From DASZGI01 sp035938995 (lineage in GTDB: Bacteria; Actinomycetota; Actinomycetes; Streptomycetales; Catenulisporaceae), in the NCBI RefSeq assembly GCF_035938995.1, contig NZ_DASZGI010000047.1:1-28415 (forward strand): DNA of 28,415 nucleotides. The letters run 5' to 3'. Position numbers and translations under genes: made by a program. This document shows, one piece after another, positions 22,689 through 28,415 of the stretch. The notes under the pieces were generated by a model. It did not search any database and was not told the origin of the DNA. It saw only the letters and a list, made by a program, of their open reading frames with translations. Position 1 is the stretch's first letter. Every line of letters starts with the position of its first letter.

Positions 22689-23144
22689 CTACACGAACAA
22701 GCGCACCAACGTCTCGGCCACCGCCGCCGGCTTCTCCACCCCTTCGATCTCGACGATGGCCGTCGCCGCGACCTGAAGCCCGCCGCCCGACGCCTCGGTC
22801 ACCGAGTCGAGCGTGAGGACCGCGCGGATCTTCGAGCCGACCGGAACCGGGGTGACGAAGCGGACCTTGTTCAGCCCGTAGTTCACTCCCATACGCACGC
22901 CCTCGACCCGGTAAATGTCCTGGGCCAGCACAGGCAGCAGCGACAGCGTCAGGTATCCGTGCGCGATCGTGCGCCCGAACGGACCCTGCGCCGCCCGCTC
23001 CGGATCCACGTGGATCCACTGGTGGTCGCCGGTCGCGTAGGCGAACACGTTGATCCGGTCCTGGTCGATGGTCAGCCACTCGCTCGCGCCGAGCTGCGTG
23101 CCGACCGCCTTGACCAGCTCGTCCGGGTTCTCGAACACCCTCAC
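22689..23144 (-). CDS. MaoC-family (R)-specific enoyl-CoA hydratase
   Basis: A 151-residue single hot-dog-fold protein. The hydratase 2 motif is ATGDHQWIHVDPERA...GPFGRTIAHGYLTLSL, with catalytic Asp40 and His45. Such enzymes add water to trans-2-enoyl-CoA to give (R)-3-hydroxyacyl-CoA. It is the last gene of the acyl-CoA operon. Its GTG overlaps the stop of the short-chain dehydrogenase gene as GTGA, so the two products are made together. The pairing with a FabG-like enzyme supports the R stereochemistry. A role in polyketide or storage-polymer precursor supply is the alternative. Confidence 0.92.
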   Translation of the reverse strand: MRVFENPDELVKAVGTQLGASEWLTIDQDRINVFAYATGDHQWIHVDPERAAQGPFGRTIAHGYLTLSLLPVLAQDIYRVEGVRMGVNYGLNKVRFVTPVPVGSKIRAVLTLDSVTEASGGGLQVAATAIVEIEGVEKPAAVAETLVRLFV

Positions 23145-23902
23145 CGGTCGGCCCCGCCGTTGACCTGGATCGTCTGGCCGGACACGAAGGACGACTCGTC
23201 GGCGGCCAGGAACGCGACCACCGCCGCGATGTCCTCCGGCTCGCCCACCCGGCGCACCGGGGTCTGCTCGGAGGCCAGGCGGCGCATCTCGTCCGGGTCC
23301 AGCCCGACCCGGCGCGCGGTCGCGTCGGTCATCGCGGTGGAGATGTAGCCGGGGGCGACCGCGTTGACGTTGACGCCGAACGGGCCGAGTTCGATGGCCA
23401 GCGTCGCGGTCAGGCCCATGACCCCCGCCTTCGACGCGGAGTAGTTCGCCTGGCCGCGGTTGCCCAGCGCGGACCGGGAGGACAGGGAGACGATCTTGCC
23501 GTACTTCTGCGCAACGAAGTGCTTCTGCGCCTCGCGGGACATGATGAAGGCGCTGCGCAGGTTGACCGCGATCACCGAGTCCCAGTCCTCGTCGGTCATC
23601 TTGAACAGCAGGTTGTCGCGGGTGATGCCGGCGTTGTTGACCAGGATGTCGATCCGGCCGAACTCGGTCACCGCCGCGGCCACCGCCGCCTGCGCATCCT
23701 CGGTCCTCGAGACGTCCGCGCCGAGCGCCAGCGCCCGGCCGCCGTCCTTGACCACCTCGTCGACCACCGGCTGGGCCCGCTCCGCAGTCAGGTCCACCAC
23801 CGCCACCGCGGCGCCCTCACTCGCCAGCCGCCGCACGATCGCGGCGCCGATGCCCTGCGCGCCGCCGGTGACGATCGCGACCTTGCCCTCGAACCGGCTC
23901 AT
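23141..23902 (-). CDS. Short-chain dehydrogenase, FabG-like
   Basis: A 253-residue Rossmann-fold reductase of the classical SDR type. It has nucleotide-binding TGGAQGIG (12-19), NNAG (89-92) and catalytic Ser141, Tyr154 and Lys158 in the YSASK motif. Asp37 after the second strand (VVDLT) suggests NAD(H) rather than NADP(H). This favours oxidation of 3-hydroxyacyl-CoA over FabG-type biosynthetic reduction; that is inference. The ATG of MSRFEGK is preceded by AGGGAG; the frame is open upstream, but those residues are not conserved. It follows the thiolase gene by 78 bp and overlaps MaoC. Confidence 0.93.
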   Translation of the reverse strand: MSRFEGKVAIVTGGAQGIGAAIVRRLASEGAAVAVVDLTAERAQPVVDEVVKDGGRALALGADVSRTEDAQAAVAAAVTEFGRIDILVNNAGITRDNLLFKMTDEDWDSVIAVNLRSAFIMSREAQKHFVAQKYGKIVSLSSRSALGNRGQANYSASKAGVMGLTATLAIELGPFGVNVNAVAPGYISTAMTDATARRVGLDPDEMRRLASEQTPVRRVGEPEDIAAVVAFLAADESSFVSGQTIQVNGGADR

Positions 23903-23953
23903 TCCCTGCTCCCTCATCCGTTGATCCTGTACACGCACTGATTGAAGTCATTC

Positions 23954-24025
23954 GCCCACACCCACACGTCCCCCGTACCTTTACACCGCCTCCAAGAGAA
24001 CCGCTGTACCTTGGCCCACACCCAC
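23954..24025. repeat. 12-bp direct repeat at thiolase 3' end
   Basis: GCCCACACCCAC occurs at 23954-23965, between the thiolase and dehydrogenase genes, and at 24014-24025, inside the thiolase C-terminal codons (CVGVGQG region). It is possibly a partial copy of the gene end, as seen for the ABC-F gene. Confidence 0.4.
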
Positions 24026-25168
24026 GCACATCGCTGCCAGGCCCCTGCGCTGGCCCTCGCGCCGCATCCGGTGGACCAGGGTCGTGACGATCCGCGCCCC
24101 GGAGCAGCCGAGCGGATGCCCGAGCGCGATCGCGCCGCCGTACGGGTTGACGATCGCGGCGTCGATCCCGATGCCGTCGATCGAGGCGAGGGCCTGGGCC
24201 GCGAACGCCTCGTTGAGCTCCGCCGTCTCCACGTCGGAGATCTTCCATCCGGCGCGGTTCAACACGCGCTCGGTGGCCGGGATCGGTCCGACGCCCATCA
24301 CATCCGGATGCACGCCCGCGGAAGCGCCCGCGACGTACCGCGCCAAGGGCTGCACGCCGAGCCGCGCCAGCCCCTCCTCGGAGGCGAGGACCAGTCCGGC
24401 CGCCCCGTCGTTCAGCGGCGACGAGTTGCCCGCCGTGACGCTGCCACCCGCACGGAACACCGGCTTCAGCGCGGCGAGCTTCTCCGCCGACGTGTCCGCC
24501 CTGATCCCCTCGTCCGTGTCGACGACTGTCCCGTCAGCCGTCTCGATCGGCAGGATCTCCGGCGCGAACTTCCCGGCGTCCCGCGCCTGCGCCGCCTTCC
24601 GGTGGCTGCCCAGCGCGAACTCGTCCTGGCGCTCCCGGGAGATCCCATATCGGGTGGCGACCTCCTCGGCGGTCTCGCCCATCGACAGCAGCCCGTGGAG
24701 ACCACGCATCAGCGGGTTGATCATCCGCCACCCCAAGCGCGTATCGGCGATCTCCATGCGGTTCGGCAAGCCGTCATCAGGACGCGGCAGCACGAACGGG
24801 GCGCGGCTCATCGACTCGGTGCCGCCCGCGAGGACGAGGTCCGCCTCCCCGGCCGCGATCGTCCGCGCCCCGAGGGTGAACGCTTCCATCCCGGACGCAC
24901 AGAGCCGGTTCACGGTCGCGCCGGGCACCGACTCCGGCAGCCCCGCGAGCAGCACCGCCATCCGTGCGACGTTCCGGTTGTCCTCGCCCGCTTGGTTCGC
25001 CGCGCCCCAGTACACGTCATCGATCGACGCGGGGTCCAGCAACGGCAGCCCGGCGACCAGATCCCGGACCACGGCCGCCGCCAGATCGTCCGGGCGCACC
25101 GAGGAAAGCGCCCCGCGCAGCCGCCCGATCGCCGTGCGCCGCGCAGCCGCGATGTACACCGCCTTCAT
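23981..25168 (-). CDS. Acetyl-CoA acyltransferase (thiolase)
   Basis: A 395-residue thiolase of the degradative type (FadA/PcaF branch). It splits 3-ketoacyl-CoA with CoA to give acetyl-CoA and a shortened acyl-CoA. The nucleophile is Cys90 (NRLCASGMEA). Other active-site motifs are NEAFAAQ, the His of GHPLGCSGAR, and the C-terminal Cys in CVGVGQG. Length and motifs are normal. AAAGGAC precedes the ATG. It is the second gene of the operon, 66 bp after the acyl-CoA dehydrogenase; that gap holds an 8-bp repeat array. Whether its substrate is a fatty acid or an aromatic-derived beta-ketoadipyl-CoA is not decided by sequence. Confidence 0.93.
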   Translation of the reverse strand: MKAVYIAAARRTAIGRLRGALSSVRPDDLAAAVVRDLVAGLPLLDPASIDDVYWGAANQAGEDNRNVARMAVLLAGLPESVPGATVNRLCASGMEAFTLGARTIAAGEADLVLAGGTESMSRAPFVLPRPDDGLPNRMEIADTRLGWRMINPLMRGLHGLLSMGETAEEVATRYGISRERQDEFALGSHRKAAQARDAGKFAPEILPIETADGTVVDTDEGIRADTSAEKLAALKPVFRAGGSVTAGNSSPLNDGAAGLVLASEEGLARLGVQPLARYVAGASAGVHPDVMGVGPIPATERVLNRAGWKISDVETAELNEAFAAQALASIDGIGIDAAIVNPYGGAIALGHPLGCSGARIVTTLVHRMRREGQRRGLAAMCVGVGQGTAVLLEAV

Positions 25169-25183
25169 TGCCCGTCCTTTTGC

Positions 25184-25246
25184 CTTCTCACGCGATCACG
25201 CAATTACGCGATCACGCTCCGCGCGATCACACAATCACACGATCGC
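25184..25246 (-). repeat. Array of 8-bp repeats between operon genes
   Basis: Read on the minus strand, the gap carries consecutive units GCGATCGT, GTGATTGT, GTGATCGC, GCGGAGC, GTGATCGC, GTAATTGC, GTGATCGC and GTGAGAAG. The consensus is GTGATCGC, with three exact copies. The array begins inside the last codons of the acyl-CoA dehydrogenase gene and ends about 15 bp before the thiolase start. It is AT-richer than its surroundings. Confidence 0.7.
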
Positions 25247-26386
25247 ATTGACGCCTGTATGCGCCCGCCCGATGAGCAGTTTCTGGAGCTGGCTGGTGCC
25301 CTCGTACAGGGTCATGACCCGGGCGTCGCGCACGAGCTTGCCGACCGGGTACTCGTCGATGTAGCCGTAGCCTCCGAAGACTTGAAGCGCGTTGTTCGCC
25401 GCCCGCACCGCCGCCTCGCTCGCGAAGAGCTTGGCCATCGAGGACTCCCGGGCGAATTCGAGCCCGCGGTCGACCAGATCCGCGACCCGCCAGACCAGCA
25501 GCCGCGCCGCGTCGACGTCCGTCGCGATGTCCGCGATCAACTCCTGGACCAGCTGCTTATGGGCGATGGGCTTGCCGAACTGTATCCGCTCCGTCGAGTG
25601 CCGCACCGCCAACCGCAGCGCCGCCTCCGCGATCCCCACGCACCCCGCCGCCACGGACATGCGCCCCTTCGCGAGCGCCGACATCGCGACCGAGAACCCC
25701 TTGCCCTCAGGCCCCAGCCGAGTCGAGTCCGGCACCCGCACCCCGTCGAACACCAACTCCGCCGTCGCCTGCCCGCGCAGACCGAGCTTCCCGTGGATCT
25801 CTCGGCGCGCGACCCCAGCGGCATCAAGCGGCACCAAGAACGCCGTGATCCCCCTGTGTCCCGACTCCCCCGTCCTGGCGAAGACGAGCCCGACCTGCGC
25901 CCACGTCCCATTCGTAATGAACATCTTGCTGCCCGAGATCACCCACCACTCTCCCTCCCGCACCGCCCGCGCCGTGAGATTGGCCGCGTCCGACCCCGTG
26001 TCCGGCTCAGTCAGCGCGAAGCACGCCAGCGCTTCACCTGAGCACAGCCGCGGCAACCAGTGCAGCTTCTGCTCCTCGCTCCCCCACGCCGCGATCGACT
26101 TCGCGACCAGGCCGAGCGACACCGACACGATCCCGCGCACCGACGAGTCCGCCCGCCCCAATTCCTCGAGCACCAGCACGTAGTCGAAGTGAGATCCCCC
26201 GGAGCCCCCGTACTCCTCCGGGATCGTCAACCCGAGAAACCCCAAATCCCCCAACCGCTTGACGATCCCCTGGTCGACCGACTCCCGCCGGTCCCACTCG
26301 GCCGCGTGCGGCGCGATCTCCCGGTCCGCGAACTGCGCCGCGAGCGCACGAAGCGCGGACTGCTCCTCGTCGAGCGCGAGATTCAT
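25235..26386 (-). CDS. Acyl-CoA dehydrogenase
   Basis: A 383-residue FAD-dependent dehydrogenase that makes trans-2-enoyl-CoA from acyl-CoA, passing electrons to ETF. It has the family layout: N-terminal helical domain, the beta domain with FALTEPDTGSD (123-133) and WWVISGSK, and the C-terminal helical domain with FGGYGYIDEYPVGKLVRD. The catalytic base is Glu362 in YEGTSQLQK. Length is normal. GGAAAGG lies upstream of the ATG. It is the first gene of the operon and is divergent from the TetR gene, with 122 bp and a palindrome between them. The chain-length class cannot be told. Confidence 0.95.
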   Translation of the reverse strand: MNLALDEEQSALRALAAQFADREIAPHAAEWDRRESVDQGIVKRLGDLGFLGLTIPEEYGGSGGSHFDYVLVLEELGRADSSVRGIVSVSLGLVAKSIAAWGSEEQKLHWLPRLCSGEALACFALTEPDTGSDAANLTARAVREGEWWVISGSKMFITNGTWAQVGLVFARTGESGHRGITAFLVPLDAAGVARREIHGKLGLRGQATAELVFDGVRVPDSTRLGPEGKGFSVAMSALAKGRMSVAAGCVGIAEAALRLAVRHSTERIQFGKPIAHKQLVQELIADIATDVDAARLLVWRVADLVDRGLEFARESSMAKLFASEAAVRAANNALQVFGGYGYIDEYPVGKLVRDARVMTLYEGTSQLQKLLIGRAHTGVNAIV

Positions 26387-26434
26387 CGCCGACCGACCTT
26401 TCCGCTGCCGCCTCTAGCGCCGCACAGCCACGCC

Positions 26435-26455
26435 AAAACTTGCAGTGCTAGTTTT
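26435..26455. promoter_or_regulatory. Palindromic operator between tetR-like and acyl-CoA genes
   Basis: A 21-bp palindrome with arms AAAACTTGCA (26435-26444) and TGCTAGTTTT (26446-26455) around a central G has one mismatched pair. It is AT-rich in a GC-rich genome. It lies about 50 bp from the dehydrogenase start and about 55 bp from the regulator start, so one bound dimer could control both. Its size suits a TetR-family protein. Confidence 0.75.
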
Positions 26456-26508
26456 AATGGACTGTAGCCCATCGCCCATCGGACACGGAATAGCGAGGTG
26501 CGTCACAC

Positions 26509-27141
26509 GTGGCCAGGCCGCGGTCGCCGCTGCTGAGCCGGGAGAAGATCATCGCCGAGGCGCTCACTCTCATAGACGCCGAGGGCCTCGCCGCGCTGTC
26601 CACCCGCCGACTCGCCACTGAGCTGGGCGTCAGCGGCCCGTCCCTGTACAACCACTTCGCCACGAAAGACGACCTGCTCGAGGCGGTCGCCGACTCCGTC
26701 ATCGCGGAGGTGGACATCGAGCCGCTCACGGCGCACGCATGGCCACGGGCCCTGCGCAACTGGGCCTTCTCCTATCACGACACCCTCGCCGCGCATCCCC
26801 ACCTGGTCCCCGTCGCGGCGCAAGGTCCCGGCCGACGCCCGCATGCCCTAAAGATGGCGGACACCGTGCACGGTGCGCTGGTCGAGGCAGGCTGGCCGCC
26901 GCGCGAGGCGACCCGGATCGGCGCCCTGATGCGCTACTTCGTCACAGGCTCGGCACTGGCGTCCTTCGCCGCCGGATTCATCCCGGACCCCCGACTGTAC
27001 GACCCCGAATACCCGCACCTGCTCCAAGCCCACCGCCTGGCCGAGCACCGCCGATCAGTGGACGAGGGCGCCTTCGAGACCGGCCTCGACGCCCTCATCG
27101 CCGGCCTCGAACTCCGCTTCGCCGCTCTCCCTCCCCGCTGA
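26509..27141 (+). CDS. TetR-family transcription regulator
   Basis: A 210-residue regulator. The N-terminal helix-turn-helix domain (about 10-60) reads STRRLATELGVSGPSLYNHFATKDDLLEAV, the typical TetR core. The rest is an all-helical ligand and dimer domain with no residue pattern that names the ligand. The GTG start gives the usual short lead-in before the first helix, with GAGG about 11 nt upstream. It is divergent from the acyl-CoA operon and shares the palindrome, so it probably represses that operon and itself until an acyl-CoA or related ligand binds. This is inference from layout. Confidence 0.92.
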   Translation: MARPRSPLLSREKIIAEALTLIDAEGLAALSTRRLATELGVSGPSLYNHFATKDDLLEAVADSVIAEVDIEPLTAHAWPRALRNWAFSYHDTLAAHPHLVPVAAQGPGRRPHALKMADTVHGALVEAGWPPREATRIGALMRYFVTGSALASFAAGFIPDPRLYDPEYPHLLQAHRLAEHRRSVDEGAFETGLDALIAGLELRFAALPPR

Positions 27142-27184
27142 TCCCGCCTCTCCCCCTGCTCCCCATCCCTCTCCTCTACCTCCT

Positions 27185-27207
27185 CCCCACCCCCCACCCC
27201 CACCCCC
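27185..27207 (-). other. Potential G-quadruplex tract
   Basis: The minus strand reads G5-T-G5-T-G6-T-G4, four long G runs with one-base loops, which is an ideal G-quadruplex pattern. It starts 8 nt after the aldo/keto reductase stop and so lies in that gene's 3' untranslated RNA. It sits in a nearly pure C/T tract (27142-27230, plus strand) between convergent genes. Confidence 0.75.
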
Positions 27208-27214
27208 TAGTCCC

Positions 27215-28246
27215 TCACGCCTCCCCCGACGCCGCCCACAAATTGATCCCCGACTCCACCGCGTGCTTGTCGATCCTCGCCAGCTCGTCCTCGCTGAACT
27301 CCGTCTGCTCCAGCGCCCCGAGGCTGTCGTCGAGTTGCTCTACACTGCTCGCGCCGATCAACACCGACGTAACTCGCGAATCCCGCAGCGCCCACGCCAG
27401 CGCCATCCGGGCCAGCGACTGCCCACGCTCCACAGCCATCCCGTTCAGCGCACGCACATGCTCGAGATTGCGCTCGTTCAGCAGGTCGGTCGACAGCGTC
27501 GACGAATCGCGCGCCGCCCGCGACCCTGCCGGAATGCCCCCGAGATACTTGTCCGTCAGCATCCCCTGCGCGAGCGGCGAGAACGCAATACACCCCACCC
27601 CCAACTCCCCCAACACATCCAGTAAGCCACCCTCGATCCACCGGTTCAGCATGGAGTACGAGGGCTGATGGATCAGCAGCGGTGTGCCCATCGCCTCGAG
27701 AACCGCGGCGGCTTCCCGCGTGCGCTCCGGACTATACGATGAGATCCCCGCGTACAGCGCCCTGCCGGAACGCACCGCGGCGTCCAGCGCGCCCATCGTC
27801 TCCTCAAGCGGCGTCTGCGGATCGAACCGGTGGCTGTAGAAGATGTCCACATAGTCCAGGCCCATCCGGGTGAGCGACTGGTCCAGGCTCGCCAACAGAT
27901 ACTTGCGCGAGCCGCCGCCCTGCCCATACGGACCTGGCCACATGTCGTACCCGGCCTTGGTGGAGATGATCAGCTCGTCCCGGTACGGCCGGAAGTCCTG
28001 CGCGAACAAAGTGCCGAAGTTGAGCTCGGCGCTCCCATAGGGCGGCCCATAGTTGTTCGCCAGGTCGAAATGGGTCACGCCACGGTCGAACGCACGCCGC
28101 AGGATCGCCCGCTGCGTCGACAAAGGCTGCGCATCCCCGAAGTTGTGCCACAACCCGAGCGAGACGGCCGGCAACTCCAGCCCAGAACGCCCGCAGCGCC
28201 GAAACACGGCGTCCGAGTACCGCTCCGACGCAGCGATGTAGCCCAT
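27215..28246 (-). CDS. Aldo/keto reductase, YghZ-type
   Basis: A 343-residue TIM-barrel NADPH-dependent reductase. The catalytic tetrad is Asp61, Tyr66, Lys97 and His139 (FDLANNYG, STKAGYDMW, YSHRFD). The start YxxSERY...RCGRSGLELPAVSLGLWHNFGD and the GPPYGSAE loop are typical of the YghZ/L-glyceraldehyde-3-phosphate reductase branch, whose members detoxify L-GAP or methylglyoxal. The ATG is fixed by GGGAGA 5 nt upstream; a TTG four codons earlier is in frame but lies within that site. The gene is convergent with tetR and appears to be a single-gene unit. The promoter lies in the last 150 bp of the window but is not clear. Confidence 0.92.
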   Translation of the reverse strand: MGYIAASERYSDAVFRRCGRSGLELPAVSLGLWHNFGDAQPLSTQRAILRRAFDRGVTHFDLANNYGPPYGSAELNFGTLFAQDFRPYRDELIISTKAGYDMWPGPYGQGGGSRKYLLASLDQSLTRMGLDYVDIFYSHRFDPQTPLEETMGALDAAVRSGRALYAGISSYSPERTREAAAVLEAMGTPLLIHQPSYSMLNRWIEGGLLDVLGELGVGCIAFSPLAQGMLTDKYLGGIPAGSRAARDSSTLSTDLLNERNLEHVRALNGMAVERGQSLARMALAWALRDSRVTSVLIGASSVEQLDDSLGALEQTEFSEDELARIDKHAVESGINLWAASGEA

Positions 28247-28400
28247 GGTGTCTCCCAATCACGCAGACCCAAGCCGCCCGGCGACCCCGGCAGCAACACA
28301 ACAGCGACAGCAACAGCCGACCCCTCCACCCTCGCCCCGCCACGATCAGCTGTCCAATAGAAGAATCCGATCCCCGCGAACGCCCAAGCTGCTCAATGAA

Positions 28401-28415
28401 GCCGTTGAGAACGGC
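28401..28415. other. Short hairpin at window edge
   Basis: GCCGTT-GAG-AACGGC is a perfect 6-bp hairpin ending on the last base of the window. It is upstream of the aldo/keto reductase and may belong to a neighbouring gene outside the window. Confidence 0.35.

Noticed and set aside
23954..24025. The 12-bp direct repeat as an attachment site
   Set aside because: The copies are only 60 bp apart with no integrase or element between them.
25184..25246. A CRISPR array
   Set aside because: The units are only 8 bp, adjacent and without spacers.
1..28415. tRNA or rRNA genes
   Set aside because: I looked in the intergenic gaps for T-loop and acceptor-stem patterns and saw none. A tRNAscan run would settle it.

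Overview
This window is high-GC DNA with the gene content and signals of a filamentous actinomycete. It has GTG starts, TANNNT promoters placed directly on start codons, an actinobacterial protein O-mannosyltransferase and a resuscitation-promoting factor. The block rsmI / pmt (divergent) - metG - tatD - rpfB - rsmA - ispE has the same order as the Mycobacterium tuberculosis Rv1002c-Rv1011 neighbourhood, so most of the window is conserved chromosomal core. I see no prophage, CRISPR array, tRNA, rRNA or complete insertion sequence.

Layout. (1) 1-3.5 kb: a GtrA-family membrane protein, convergent with a two-component system (response regulator, then histidine kinase, on the minus strand), then about 570 bp of noncoding DNA holding two inverted repeats and a diverged direct repeat. 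(2) 3.5-4.6 kb: a secreted family-18 chitinase with a candidate operator in its leader and two tandem hairpins behind it. (3) 4.6-8.4 kb: two abutting genes for a heterodimeric ABC exporter with one degenerate ATP site. (4) 8.4-10.6 kb: a cold-shock protein with a structured leader, fdhD, and a small protein made of two LuxR-type helix-turn-helix domains that overlaps the end of fdhD. (5) 10.8-15.7 kb: a Uup-like ABC-F ATPase and pmt on the minus strand, rsmI divergent. (6) 15.7-22.5 kb: metG-tatD, rpfB, then a rsmA-ispE operon preceded by a 12-codon upstream ORF. A MITE-like hairpin element sits at the ispE stop codon. (7) 22.7-27.1 kb: an operon of acyl-CoA dehydrogenase, thiolase, short-chain dehydrogenase and MaoC hydratase, divergent from a TetR regulator with a near-perfect palindrome between them. 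(8) 27.2-28.2 kb: an aldo/keto reductase of the YghZ type, separated from tetR by a G-quadruplex-forming tract.

How the genes work together. The acyl-CoA operon supplies one enzyme for each of the four beta-oxidation steps. Its hydratase/dehydrogenase pair (MaoC plus FabG-like) suggests the (R)-3-hydroxyacyl-CoA route. The TetR protein is the obvious local regulator. The metG-to-ispE block is housekeeping: translation, rRNA modification, isoprenoid synthesis and cell-wall resuscitation. At six places a TANNNT hexamer lies 6-7 nt before the start codon, which suggests leaderless mRNAs and fixes several start sites.

No gene cluster here looks like a wholly new system. The best leads are the tandem-HTH protein with a Cys/His linker, the MITE-like element, the upstream ORF on rsmA, and the unexplained repeats around the operons.
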